Assembly: GCA_027943335.1 (NCBI GenBank)
Contig: BSBK01000760.1
Span: 2,207,001 to 2,271,000 of the forward strand
DNA: 64,000 nucleotides
Direction: 5' to 3'
DNA from: Chamaecyparis obtusa
Lineage: Eukaryota > Streptophyta > Pinopsida > Cupressales > Cupressaceae
Positions 45,068-58,373 of this stretch are shown one piece after another. A program made the position numbers and the translations under genes. Below the pieces are notes generated by a model. The model had not been told where the DNA came from, ran no database searches, and saw only the letters and a program-made list of their open reading frames with translations. Every line of letters starts with the position of its first letter. Position 1 is the stretch's first letter.

Positions 45068-48000
45068 TATAACGCCCCGCCAGGCAACCCAAGAAGACAA
45101 GACATAAAACCTCTATAAAATGCAAGTAGTAAATTTCTTTTTAAAATTTTTAACTAGAATAATATTCATCATTACACTTCATATTTCTAAAAGAAGAAAT
45201 AATTTTCTACTACTTGAATGTAAGATTTATACAACTTAAGTCCTCATGGGTTCCCTAATGTTGCTACTAAAGAAACATCATATAAACCATTTACATGCAT
45301 AAGATATCATGGAATCATGAGCTTAAAAGATCTACGTTCATTTTAATGCACCAAGATAAATATCCCTAACTTATTTCTTTTATTAAATATAGGTTAATCA
45401 TCCAACATTATTATTCCTTTTATCAACTCATTCCATAAATTCATATTGATTTCATCTACATCTACTATCCTTTATATCACTTTTCCCTAATAATTTAGGT
45501 AAGAGATTAATATTCATTAAGGTAGGCATTATCCTAGGTACTTCATTAACATGAACCAAGTATTAACATTATAATCAAGTTACTATTTTATTTCATTGTT
45601 TCATAACCATTCATTGTTAATAATTCCAATCACTAATCTATCATTTCTCAATAATTTCCTTGGATTCTTTCATCAAGATAGAATACATTATTGTTGTGAT
45701 ACATCATTATATATAACTATATTAAGATTATTTCCTTTACATATGGACAACATAAGAGGATAGGAGAAATAACATAAACACTTTCTTTAAATGCTAGTAA
45801 CATGTCCAATATTCCATATTCTTTTCCCTTTATTTTACCTAGAACTACCCATTCCCTTATGCATTGCTTTGAATTGAAATTACATCAATACTACAAGACT
45901 CCTTTTAGGAGATTAAAATTACATGAATATAAATACATAAGTACATCTCAACATATTAAAATATCCAATAAGAAATCTTCAACTATAGATCTGCAAAGGA
46001 ATATGTGCTAGGATCATCCAGAGAATCACGAACAATACCTCGATATAAATATTAACCACCCAACCACATGGAACCAATAGGCCCACTCCCCCGAGCTAGG
46101 AGATAGAACCAAAGGCCCATACAAGAGGTAACAACTAGAAAATTCCTAAGGTGGTGATAAAAGTTCCCCAAAGTCACAACAAAAAAGAAAAGACAAGAAG
46201 ACCACAAGGAATACCAGAGGCATGATAAAATTTGATAGAGACTCTAAGCTACAAGCTAGGTGAGTGTCATCTCATAGCCCTTACCCCTTGGGTTGTCCTA
46301 GTACTAGCCACTCTTGGCCCTGGCCCCCAAGTAGGCACATGCAGAACCGAATGCCTCTCGTACAGACAAGGTCATTTAGTTGTACCTATGCATAGGTACC
46401 TTCTCCCACTCCCATCCTTAGTCTTTACTAGCACTAAAGGCATGGGCAAGGCACAATTAATCTTGATTAATGTGTAATTTCCAATTTCCAATTCATTTAT
46501 TTAGGTTATCACTTGATTAAATAACTCATAGTAGGTTATCCTGGTACTAGCCACTTAGGGCCTCGGCCCCTCACTATGATCCACTCACCTAGTGTACTTA
46601 GGTTCCCTAAAATACATATAAAAATCATAAGAACATAATAGATTCATCATCAAGAATTCATATCAATTCCATAACAACATTTGATTGAGTTTAGGAAAAC
46701 ATATGTTGTCCCTAGTCCACTTGACAACCCTAAACCCAATATGGCATTCAGAATGTTACAAACATATAAGAAGACATCCAAGTGATATTATAAATATATT
46801 CAGAGTATACATAGATCCAATTAACTAAAAACAAATTCTAATAGCCTCTGGTAACCATACGAAACCTTAAAACTTAATGATGTTCTTAAACTAAATTATT
46901 TCAAGCAAGGATTGAATGCAAAGAATAGTCATCATAGAACAGTCATCCATATCTTCCACAAAAAAAAATAATAAAGGAAATATCTTTGGTGGAGATTTAG
47001 ATAACATAATTTTAGACTCTCAATTTTATTTTTAGGAAGATCCAATAGTGAGAAAGAAAGTTATGACTTCTAGTTTAAAACAGAAAACTCTAGTTAGGGT
47101 TCAGACCGGCCTTCACTAAAATGGTTGTAATTTTCACAAAACATAATAAAAATTCTCCAAACTAATTGGAAATGAAATATAAGGCTTAGGAGAATCTTTG
47201 ATATCAAATTCATATTTTTATATAATCATATCAGCCTGTAGCATACGAATACATTTGACAGAAAATTCAGAATCAAGAATGGACAGGCATAGTCTGCCAA
47301 AATGTCAAAAATAAGGCATTAATTTGACCATAAAAATAAAATCAGAGAGATACCCATTTGAGATCTATGAATTTTACTTCTAGAAAATAAATTTAGTTAA
47401 ACCATAGATGCAATTTAAATTTTTATAATAATAGATCTCCAAAAATGGGTTGCTAAAAACCCTAGGAAAACACATGCCAATTCTTACAAACAAAAACTCA
47501 AAACTTTAAAATAACCATACAAATGAAAAGTACAGATATAATAAATAATGATAATATATAAATAGATCTATAATCTATTAGATACATCAAGTAACTAAAA
47601 TATTCAATCCATACCTCATGTCCTACGAAGGTTGAATCGAAGAAGGAAGGAAACAAAAGAGAAGACAAATCCAAACTTGAGATGCATCCTTCAAACCCTA
47701 TCCACTTTCAGAAATCTCCATGAAAGAAAGAAATAATTCCACAGCAAAGAATCCCTCTCTCAACTACTAAAATTCTCACAAAAATGTCTCTCTCCCAAAA
47801 GCAAAGATAACCAAAATTCTTAAAGACATATGCGTACGAACTCTCCTTCACATCTCCAAGTTTTCTCTCCAAAATCTCCATGAAAAGTAAGGCCATCCTC
47901 TCCTCAATGATTCAGCCCCAAAATTCCCTCTCTTCAAATGAGAAAGTAGTGCATATAAATATATTTCCAAAGGTTGAGAGGAAAAGTAACCAACTCCCAA

Positions 48001-48345
48001 CTAACTCTTAACTAAAGGGTATTATAAAATAACTTAATATCATACAACTATATTACTCAAATATTCAATAAAAGATTATTTGTATTCATTCATACACACA
48101 TGTAATATTATCCTAACATATATGCATATGCCATCATTAATTACATTAATATCTATATATATAACCTATCCTCATTATTAATAATTAACAATTGAGAATA
48201 ATATACCTCGCATTATTTAATATTTAATTATTAATAATATTATACTTTACATTAATCCCAAAATATACACCATCAACAATATCTACAATAATTAACATAT
48301 AATCACATATAAATTATATATATATAAATACATATATGTGTGCAC

Positions 48346-48420
<75 letters not shown>

Positions 48421-49571
48421 AAATACCAAACACTATAATCTATAAGATTATGAAGTAATAGATCACAATATTATTACGTATTTATAATTACTATAGGATA
48501 TAATCACTGAGGTAGAATAAAATCACATGCCTCAAAATAAATCTAATCATCCAAAGAGACCATACAAATCATCTATGAAACATATCGAGAAAACCATAAG
48601 ATCAAACAAGGTCAACCAAAGTCAACAAGGAAAGTCAAGCCAAACTCCTGAAACACAACATAGAAAGATTAAGTAATAATCATACCAAGAAGAAGAAATT
48701 AATAAAATAAGTAAACAAATCATACAACCAAATGAATTCAAGTGGCCACAAGGCACTAACTACAACCATGCCCAACCGGGTGCGTTGGATATGGGTTTTT
48801 GACCCAAAGGTTGACTGACAAAGAAGGAACCCTAATATTCCCAAATTGGAATAATGACAAAGGAAGACTCATGTAGGGGCCTTAGTACTATCTCCATAAC
48901 AACAACCATCGAGGATTTGAGGGCATGCTCAGACCTATGAAGCCAGGTGAAGTCGATGCCCAGTACCTGCAAGCCTGCATCATAAAGAAGAAATACATAT
49001 GCACGGATATACATATAAAAGAAAACATTGCAGACAGATGACTGGGATTGATACATCGTGTGGACCTTAGCTATATGAGTAACTACAACTTCGTCCTGAA
49101 TCATGAAAACACATCATGTATATATATACACTCAAAGCATGTAGCATCATCTTAACGAAGGTTAGAATCTCAAGCATTGTGTTTGTCTCTTACAAATACT
49201 AATAATAAATCAACATAATCAAATCATCAAGTGAGATACAAGATTCATCCAAAGTAACCTTAATAGAAGAAAATATAAATAACCACTTATATATATCTAT
49301 CAAGTACATATCATATAACATCCTAACTATGTTCATAAAGGTCTTGAAGGTACTCAATACATACATGGAGACAAATACATACAAAAATGATACCTTTAGA
49401 TAGTATGTCTGATATTAGAATCATTGAGTACTAGCTTATGAAATTATTATAAACAAACTATAGGAATAGATCAAACAAGTATCATGTACAACTTAAGCTG
49501 TAAGAAAATATCGAAAGATCTTAATTCTTTCAGAAACACAAAACTTATATTAGGGTTAGAGGGGTATTACA
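45068..49571 (-). repeat. Element J 3' LTR (4504 bp)
   Basis: Starts TATAACGCCCCGCC (a TG end mutated to TA) and ends GGGGTATTACA on the plus strand. It aligns throughout with the right LTR at a few percent divergence. It contains two diverged copies of a CCTRGTACTAGCCACT..GGCC unit (46300-46330; 46538-46568) and a long TA repeat. Small open frames in it are not conserved as proteins. Confidence 0.93.
48348..48417. repeat. (TA)n microsatellite in element J left LTR
   Basis: Seventy bases of perfect TA repeat. The homologous site in the right LTR (61569-61596) has 28 bases, so the array changed by about 21 units after insertion. Confidence 0.97.
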
Positions 49572-51925
49572 TCTTCCCCCACTAAGATTTGACTTACTCC
49601 TAGAAGTCAGGAAGGTGAACTATATATCGCACATTAGCTAATAGAATTGTAATATTACTATTCTAGAACCTCATTTAATGACTGCACACATACTTCTCCT
49701 ATCAAGACTTTTGGTAAATTCTATCTTATTACAACTTTAGTGTAGATTAACTTAGTTCAATTAGTAATGACTTTTAAAAAGAATTAACTATGTGATTCTA
49801 TCACTTTATGCAGTAAGTTTGTTAACAAGATGCTTGAAATTACCTAAAAATTATTATTATCAAGTCGAAACTCTAAGGTATTCATGTTTACTCACTAATA
49901 TCAATATATTATGAAATTGCATGTTTTACCAACTGAGATTATCACTTCCTTTCACAATATCAAAGTTCCTATCTATGGTAACCAGTATAAAAAGAAAGAA
50001 AGAATTTATGATATGTTTTCCCTTTTGAGACATAATCTAATTCTACATAATACAACCTGTGAGACCTTATTACAAATAAGGTCCAAAATTCATGTTCCTT
50101 ACAAGCTATGAATACCAAACATAGAGAGGTATATAACATTTATATTTGTTATGATCATGAAGGGAATACATCAAATAATTTTTATTTACTTTTGTAATCA
50201 TGAAAATAAAACAATCTAGATACTTGAAACTTACCATTTGCATTAACACATGGTTTTATAAGAAATATTCCTTTCCATCAAAGCTTTAAGTATAATTCCA
50301 ATCACATAAGACACACAAATTTTTACAATATACATATTCTAAGTCATATTTCATAATAGTTGTAGTGCTTGATTTCTAAAAACACATTCACACCCTAGAG
50401 GAGATCTAAACAATTTACAATTTGTTGCACTATTATTCATTAAGTTGGGATCCCTTCTTAAAGCTTACTATTTATCTATGCACTTTTCCCTAATTTGCAT
50501 GTCAAGCAGTTTCCATATGGCACTTTCTTAAGAGTTATTTCAAATTCTTTATTGCATAACAATCATAGATCCATCAAGAGAGAAATAAGTATATGAGTCC
50601 TACTACTATCTTCATAACCACAACATCTAAATTAATAACATTAACTACTGTACATCACTTTAATTTCTACCCTTTACCTATTTGAAACATTACCCTCATA
50701 CACTTTAAAATTTTGAGATAACATCAGTTCTAAGTAAAAATTGAGTAAGGTACATTTCTATAACATTTATTTACCACAACAACTCCTTATTCATAGTTGT
50801 TCAATCACTTAATGTTGTTAATTTCTTACTACTATGGTGTTGATCACAATATATACAAAACATGAATTTGTTTCCAAAATACCCATCTAGGATCCTAACT
50901 ATTCACTAGGCATTTTGCAAGACATATATTTAATAAAAACAACTTCCATCATTAGTACAGATAATCCATCATCGCACATACTCTTCCCTAGAATTTCTTG
51001 ATTATGTTATCTTAAATCTTTTTTGTGCAATTTAATAAGATATGCAGAAAGGATATAACTTCTTACCAAGATAGGGATAAAAATTCCTCTTCCTAAATGA
51101 AAATGTGAATTATAGCCTATGATAAAATCTTGGGGACATAGGTCCTTCACCCAAGGGTTTCCTAATTGAGTATTTACAAATTTTTTTGATATATTATTGC
51201 CTTGTCTAAACAATTTTAGTCATGCAAAACTTATTTCTTAAGAGGGAAGAGAGAGAGAGAGAGAGAGAAATACATATGACAGTAGATTATTTGTTCCTTA
51301 TTTATTTTTTATTTATTTTTCACTTCTTTCCTAGATACATATTATTAGCCATGTAATTTAATTATTTCCCTTTTAATCCTATCAAGTACTACCACAATCA
51401 TTTCATTCTTTTAAGGATCAAAAAAAAATCTATTTCTAAGATACCTTGAGTAGGATAAAATTCAACTAGGTATTTGTAAGAAGATAGAGTGCACAACATT
51501 ATATTATAGGTAGGATCAGGGGGTAATATTATCTACGACCATAATTAAGATTCAAAACATTTAGTATCCTTTAACTTTTGACCTTTCTAGAGATACCAAT
51601 ACCTTTCAAGAAAACAAACACAAGTCTCAAGAATTCTTTGTCATTCCATTATTATTATAGGAAACATCCACTTAACACATCATTGATCTCATTATGCAAA
51701 ACATAAGTAATTGTTAGAATATACCTGAATCATAGAGGAATAGGTGTGCCCTTGTAAGACAATACAACATAAGAACACAAAATGTAGCCTTCATTTCCTA
51801 AGATTCAAATTTTAGCATAACAAAAAAATCCAAAAGGAGACAAAGTTAAGATACTCAAGGTTATGCATAGGTGAGCTATGAGTCCCAGAGTTCCCAGTGT
51901 AGAAACCTAGGGCTCTGATACCAGG
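49572..51925 (-). other. Element J internal region (non-coding)
   Basis: AT-rich, no credible gene on either strand. On the minus strand it begins with the primer site TGGTATCAGAGC (51912-51923) two bases from the 5' LTR and ends with the purine tract AGTGGGGGAAGA (49583-49572). A GA repeat lies at about 51248-51268. Confidence 0.85.
51912..51923 (-). promoter_or_regulatory. Element J primer binding site
   Basis: Plus strand GCTCTGATACCA, that is TGGTATCAGAGC on the element strand, two bases inside the LTR end. Confidence 0.95.
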
Positions 51926-52026
51926 TGTAACACCCCGCCAGGCAACCCAAGAGGACAAGACATAAAACCTCTATAAAATGCAAGTAGTAAATTTCTTTTT
52001 AAAATTTTTAACTAGAATAATATTCA
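51926..52026 (-). repeat. Element J 5' LTR, part 1
   Basis: First 101 bp (plus-strand order) TGTAACACCCCGCC..., matching 45068-45168; then element K begins. Its last five bases ATTCA are the target duplication of K. Confidence 0.95.
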
Positions 52027-52874
52027 TGATGCAGGAGCATCCTGGGTGTAAGAGCAATCTTGCATCACCCAAAAATATTTCTGTTTTTATATTCAATAAG
52101 GGCTATTTTAGTGCAGAGCTGCTATTTATGGAAAGTTATTATTTTTGGTAATTTTTGCATGTGCTCAGAATGATCTGATTTCTTTCTTGGAGGTTCATTT
52201 TGGTCATGTAAGTCTGCCAGCAAAGTTTCATTGCCAGATCAAGTGTATATTGGAAGATATTGAAGATTTTCGGTATTGGCAGTAGGGTACAGAAACTTTG
52301 AACTCAGTTTTGAAGGCTTTAGAGGCCCCAAATGAGGTCAAAAATTTGGGTGACAAGCGCTTGCGCTAGTCAAGCCTATAGAGCGCTTTGTGGCATTTCC
52401 GAAATGGGGTTATAATAGCCGATCGGGTCAACTGGTGATGACTTATGGTCTTCGGAAGTTGGGCCACCTGAAATGGTGAAAAATAATTTTTTTCAAAATT
52501 TCTGTTCGGGTTTCAAAGGTTATCTTGAGCCGACTATGATGTAATAAAATGTAAAATAAAATAATTCTAAGTTTGGTCGGCCTTATTGGCTAAAATTCTG
52601 GAACCTTCCCAGGCGGTGGATAATTGCCTATATAAGGAATGCTGTATTATTGTCTTAGGCAGTTCAGAATAGTTCTAGGTAATAGTTCGAGGCTTTGTCC
52701 TACAGAATATTGTAAGAGAATGCCCATGTGGCTTTGCATATTGTAATTCTGAAAGTTTGTAATTCCACATTTGTGGAGATAATAAGAAGCCAATTTTCTG
52801 TTCTTGCATATTACTGTTGTTGTTTCTCTATTTCTGTTATGTGTTTGTGGTATTAAGGGGAGCACCCTTCATCA
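52027..52874 (+). repeat. Element K 5' LTR (848 bp)
   Basis: Starts TGATGCAGGAGCATCC, itself a small stem-loop (GATGC-AGGA-GCATC), and ends CACCCTTCATCA. Confidence 0.96.
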
Positions 52875-52876
52875 AG

Positions 52877-52888
52877 TGGTATCAGAGC
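52877..52888 (+). promoter_or_regulatory. Element K primer binding site
   Basis: TGGTATCAGAGC two bases after the 5' LTR. Confidence 0.96.
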
Positions 52889-52975
52889 AGGAGTTCTTGA
52901 GTGTGTAAACAGATCGCCGACTGTGAGGCAGTTTGCACCAGGACCGTGGCTAGGGTTTCAGCGCGCATCGCGAAA

Positions 52976-55900
52976 ATGCCTCCACGAAGGGAACGTGGCG
53001 GAAGAGCTGGTGTTGTAACACCTGAGGTTAGAGAGCTGCAGAGACAAGTGCGAGCATTGCAAGAAGAGATTCGCAGAGGAATGAATCTTAATGTCAGAGA
53101 TAAAAGCGAGGATGAAGCCGAAGAAGAATATCAAGAAGGAGAAGTTGAAATTGTGAACCAGGAGGAAGAAAGACTTTTTCGGGCAATTTCCAAGATTGGA
53201 AAAAGACCTAAGATTGAGGTTCCTAAATTTTCTGGAAATCTTAACCCAGAGGAATTGATCGATTGGATCAATGAATGTGAGGAGTATTTTGAGTATGAAG
53301 ATGTTGAGGATCCTGATAGGGTCAAATTTTTGAAGGCCAGACTGAAAGGTCATGCGAAGATCTGGTGGCAAAAAATTCAATTGGAGCGAAATAGAAGAGG
53401 GAAAGATAAAATCACAAGATGGGATCGGATGGTGGAAAAATTGAAGCGACAGTTCATTCTTGTTGATTATGAGCTTGACCTACTGAAGAAAATGCAAAGT
53501 TTGGAGCAAGTAGAAAAATCTGTTCAGGAGTATACAGAGGAGTTCTATCGACTCCTCATCAGAACAGGCCATGCCGAAGCTGATAAGGAGAAAGTTGCCC
53601 GATACCTTAATGGGTTAAGGCCAAGCATTCAGGAGGAGTTGAATCTGGTTCGAATGAACAGTATTGAGGAGGCATACCAATTTGCCCTAAAAGTAGAGGA
53701 AAAGCTGAACAAAAAGTTTAAGAGCAGACAAAATGGAAGAGGTCGCGGTGGACGATCTGGTGGACGGTCATATGGTGGCCGAAATGAGGATCTGAAAAAG
53801 AAGGATGAGGCCAGTAGCAGTCAAAATCAGCGAGGAAATAATTCCAATCACTTTTAGGATTAGAATAATAGAGATCAGAGAGGAAGAGGAAGAGGACAAG
53901 GATCTGGAAGAGGTGGCTTCCGTGGAACATGTTTTCACTGTGGAGAAGGTCATAGGGCATTTGAATGTCCTCAGCGCCAAGGAAGAATGGACAGGAGAAA
54001 TGAAGGCCAAGCCAGAGTTGCACATGTAGATGAAGATGCCAGATCATCAAATTCTGAAGATGCTGAAAGAGGAGAAACGTTGATTAACAGAAGAGTCCTG
54101 TTGAGTGGTGAGAATGAACCTGAGCAAAGGAGGAGCCTGTTTCGCACCAGGTGCAAGTGTGAAGGTAAATGTTGTGATGTGATTATTGATAGTGGAAGCA
54201 CTGACAATTTGGTGTCAGAAGAGATGGTGACAAAATTGAAGCTCAAGAGACAGAAACACCCACATCCATATCAGATTACCTGGGTACAGGATGACCACAA
54301 GGTCATGGTCAATGAACAATGCCTAGTGAAGTTCAAGATTGGCGGATACCAAGATGAGGTATTGTGTGATATCATATCTATGGATGCATGTCATATGTTG
54401 TTGGGTAGACCATGGCAGTTTGACAGATGTGCTGTACATGATGGTCGTGCGAATACCTATTCTTTGACAAAGGATGGAGTGCGACATAAGCTAAAACCAT
54501 TGAAGGAGACTGAAGAAAAGGTATGTGGTAATGCAAGGATAACTTTTGTTGATGGAAGAAATTTCCTAGATGGTATGAGGCATGAGCCTGTATGTTTTGC
54601 TTTAATTCTAAAATCTGGTAAAGAGGAAGTAGAAGATGTTCCTGTAGAAGTTGCAGATTTGTTGAATGAGTTTCAGGATATTATATCCGATAACGTGCCT
54701 GATGGATTACCACCAGTCAGGAAGATCAGTCATCAGATGGACTTGATCCCAGGAGGGAGTTTTCCGAATAAGGCAGTACACAAAATGACACCTGCAGAAA
54801 GTGAGGAGTTGAACATACAAGTACATAAACTGTTACAGAAAGGATTGATCCGTGAGAGTCTGAGTCCTTGTGCTGTACCAGCGGTATTAGCACCAAATAA
54901 GAATGGAGAATGGAGGATGTGTACAGATTCTAGGGCAATAAACAAGATCACAATCAAGTATAGGTTTCCATTGCCACGAATGGATGATATTATGGACTGT
55001 TTGAGTGGAGCTGTGTATTTCTCAAAGATAGATCTGAAGAGTGGATATCATCAGATTCAGATCAGAGAAGGAGATGAATGGAAGATTGCCTTCAAGACAA
55101 AGGAAGGACTATATGAGTGGTTAGTCATGCCTTTTGGGCTAACCAATGCGCCGAGCACTTTCATGCAACTCATGAATGAGGTTCTGAAAGAATTTCTGGG
55201 TAAGTTTGTCATTGTTTACCTGGATGATATTTTGATCTTTAGTAAGACATTGGATGAGCATATGATGCATATTCGTATGGTATTTGAGAAGTTGAGAGAA
55301 GAGAAATTGCTGATTAATTTGAAGAAGTGCAGTTTTCTGAAGAAAGAGTTGGTGTATTTGGGGTTTGTAGTTTCAGGAGAAGGTCTAAAAATGGACCCAG
55401 AGAAGGTACAGGCTATCCTTGAATGGCCTACTCCAAAGAGTGCTACTGAGGTAAGATCTTTTCATGGTCTAGCTAGCTTTTACAGAAAGTTTATCAGAAA
55501 TTTTAGTAGTATTTGTGGATCCTTGACTGAAACAATGAGAGGGGATAGAAAAGAGTTTAAGTGGACTAATGGGGCAGAAATTTTTTTTCAATTGTTGAAA
55601 CAAAAAAGTTACAGAAGAACCTGTTTTAGCACTTCCAGATTTTAATAAGGTGTTTCAAGTAGATTGTGATGCTAGTGGTACTGCAATAGGAGCTGTTATG
55701 AGCCAAGAAGGTAAACCTGTTGCTTATTTTAATGAGAAGTTAAATGATGCCAAGAGGAAATATTCTATTTATGATCAAGAATTTTATGCTATAGTTCAGG
55801 CATTAAAGAAGTGGAGACATTATCTACTTCCTAAGGAGTTTGTTTTGTATACTGATCATCAAGCTTTGCAATATTTGAATAGTCAAGGAAAGTTGAATCA

Positions 55901-57482
55901 GAGGCATTTGAAATGGGTTGAGTTTTTGCAGAGTTATACATTTCTTTTGAAACACAGGAGTGAAAAGTCTAATAGGGTTGCAGATGCTCTTAGCAAAAGG
56001 CAACTATTACTGACAGAAATACAGATTGAAGTGGTTGGGTTCAAGGAACTCAAGAATTTGTATCTAGAGGATCCTGATTTTGGTGAAGCTTGGAAAGCTT
56101 GTACAGAACCTGTTACTCTAGACAGGACAAAATGGTTGGATTTCATCATCCAGGATGATATGCTATTCAGAGGGAGTCAGTTGTGCATTCCACGAAGTTC
56201 TATGAGGGAGAATCTCATCAAGGAGAAGCATAGCGGAGGATTGGCTGGACATTTTGGTCGTGATAAAACCCTTGGTTTGGTTAGTGAGAATTATTATTGG
56301 CCACAGTTGCAGCAAGATGTGAAGAAGTTTGTACAGAGTTGCAGAGTATGTCAAATGGCGAAAGGAGTGAAGCAGAATATAGGGTTGTACCAGCCATTGC
56401 CTATACCAGAGAAGCCTTGGGAGGATATCAGTATGGACTTTGTTCTTGGTTTACCGAGGACACAGCGGGGACATGATTCAATTTTTGTAGTAGTTGACAG
56501 ATTTTCAAAGATGGCACATTTCATTCCCTGCAAGAAGACTACTGATGTTGTTCATGTAGCCAAATTGTTTTTCAGAGAAGTAGTGAGACTTCATGGTCTG
56601 CCAAAGACCATAGTTTCAGATCGGGACACTAAGTTTGTTGGATATTTCTGACAAACATTGTGGAAGAAGTTGAAGACAGATTTGAAGTTCAGTTCATCAC
56701 ATCACCAACAGACTGATGGACAGACAGAGGTGGTGAATAGGAGTTTGGGAAATCTGCTGAGATGTTTGGTTGGGGATAAGCCAACAGGATGGGATTTGAT
56801 TTTACCACAGGCAGAATTTGCATACAATAATTCTGTCAACAGGAGCACTGGTAAATCACCATTCCAGATTATATATGGAAGTAGTCCAAGAAATGCATCT
56901 GAGTTGAGAAAGATAGATAAAGGAAAAATAAGTAGTGCTGAGGCTGAAGATTTTGCAGAACATTTGAAGAACATCCATGGGGAGGTGAGGAAGCATATTA
57001 CCAAGATGAACGCACAGTTTAAGGCTAAGGCAGATGAGAAAAGGAGGTATAAGGAGTTTCAGGTTGGTGATGAAGTCATGGTTCATTTGTGGAAGGAGCG
57101 GTTTCCAGTTGGTAGATATAACAAGTTGAAAATGAAGAAGTTTGGACCATGTAAGATATTGAAGAAGCATGATTCAGGAAATGCATATGAGGTAGAATTG
57201 CCTAGTGAGCTGAATATTTCACTAGTGTTTAACATTTTAGATCTAACAGAGTATCATGAAGGAGGTGTTCAAGATGAGATCACAACAGCACAGTGGAGTA
57301 TTCCAGCAACTAGTTCAGACACTAAGGAGATCGAAGACATACTGGACAGTCATGTTGGTAGAAGCACAAGGAATAGGACATATGAAGAGTATTTGGTCAA
57401 ATGGAAAGGACGACCTGTAGAAGATTCATCGTGGCTAACAAAAGAGGAGGTTAACTATCTTGGTTTTCCTCTGCACACCTGA
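52976..57482 (+). pseudogene. gag-pol: Element K gag-pol polyprotein with chromodomain (lightly broken)
   Basis: Starts at ATG 52976 (MPPRRERGGRAG); an upstream GTG in frame is less likely. Gag includes KIEVPKFSGNLNPEELIDWI and FLKARLKGHAKIWWQ (53210-53370), an Arg/Gly-rich segment and a zinc knuckle CFHCGEGHRAFEC (53930-53968) one residue short of the canonical spacing. Protease DSGSTDNLVS (54188), RT with FPLPRMDDI and YLDD (55217-55228), RNase H ([21 protein letters not shown]), integrase zinc region and core ([27 protein letters not shown], cited as two motifs; [25 protein letters not shown]), and a C-terminal chromodomain (TYEEYLVKWKGRPVEDSSW, about 57378-57434). Breaks: TAG 53855, TAG 53861, a +1 shift in an A run at 55602-55607, TGA 56649. 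The chromodomain places it in the chromovirus clade, where it directs insertion to chromatin marks. Confidence 0.95.
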
Positions 57483-57520
57483 GTCGTGACAGGGTCACTT
57501 CTCAAATTACCCTGGGTGTC
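57483..57520 (+). other. Element K gap between stop and 3' LTR
   Basis: Only 38 bp separate the polyprotein stop from the LTR. A clear purine tract is not visible (the sequence before the LTR is ACCCTGGGTGTC), unusual for an LTR element. Confidence 0.6.
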
Positions 57521-58368
57521 TGATGCAGGAGCATCCTGGGTGTAAGAGCAATCTTGCATCACCCAAAAATATTTCTATTTTTATATTCAATAAGGGCTAT
57601 TTTAGTGCAGAGCTGCTATTTATGGAAAGTTACTATTTTTGGTAATTTTTGCATGTGCTCAGAATGATCTGATTTCTTTCTTGGAGGTTCATTTTGGTCA
57701 TGTAAGTCTGCCAGTAAAGTTTCATTGCCAGATCAAGTGTATATTGGAAGATATTGAAGATTTTCGGTATTGGCAGCAGGGTACAGAAACTTTGAACTCA
57801 ATTTTGAAGGCTTTAAAGGCCCCGGATGAGGTCAAAAATTTGGGTGACAAGCGCTTGCACTGGTCCAGCCTGTAGAGCGCTTCGTGGCATTTCCGAAATG
57901 GGGTTATAATAGCCGATCGGGTCAACTGGTGATGACTTATGGTCTTCGGAAGTTGGGCCACCTGAAATGGTGAAAAATAATTTTTTTCAAAATTTCTGTT
58001 CGGGTTTCAAAGGTTATCTTGAGCCGACTATGATGTAATAAAATGTAAAATAAAATAATTCTAAGTTTGGTCGGCCTTATTGGCTAAAATTCTGGAACCT
58101 TCCCAGGCGGTGGATAATTGCCTATATAAGGAATGCTGTATTATTGTCTTAGGCAGTTCAGAATAGTTCTAGGTAATAGTTCGAGGCTTTGTCCTACAGA
58201 ATATTGTAAGAGAATGCCCATGTGGCTTTGCATATTGTAATTCTGAAAGTTTGTAATTCCACATTTGTGGAGATAATAAGAAGCCAATTTTCTGTTCTTG
58301 CATATTACTGTTGTTGTTTCTCTATTTCTGTTATGTGTTTGTGGTATTAAGGGGAGCACCCTTCATCA
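57521..58368 (+). repeat. Element K 3' LTR (848 bp)
   Basis: Same length as the 5' LTR with about 13 substitutions clustered in its first 380 bases; the remainder is identical or nearly so. Confidence 0.96.
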
Positions 58369-58373
58369 ATTCA

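Larger units (their letters stand above)
52027..58368 (+). mobile_element. Element K: Ty3/gypsy chromovirus (6342 bp)
   Basis: Two 848-bp LTRs (52027-52874; 57521-58368) enclose a perfect primer site and one gag-pol frame ending in a chromodomain. ATTCA is duplicated at 52022-52026 and 58369-58373, inside the right LTR of J, where the left LTR of J shows the uninterrupted site. The LTRs differ at about 13 sites (about 1.5 percent), nearly all transitions. Confidence 0.97.

Noticed and set aside
45802..46011. 69-codon frame shared by both J LTRs (also 59008-59217)
   Set aside because: Shared only because the LTRs are copies; composition is that of AT-rich non-coding DNA.
46232..46477. 81-codon frame present in both J LTRs (also 59438-59683)
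   Set aside because: It is the same LTR DNA twice; no family similarity, start context or other copy supports a protein.
47708..47896. 62-codon minus-strand frame in the J left LTR
   Set aside because: Not kept open in the right LTR.
53718..54246. Overlapping minus- and alternate-frame proteins at the K gag/protease junction
   Set aside because: The gag-pol frame with its stops explains the region; other frames carry no motif.
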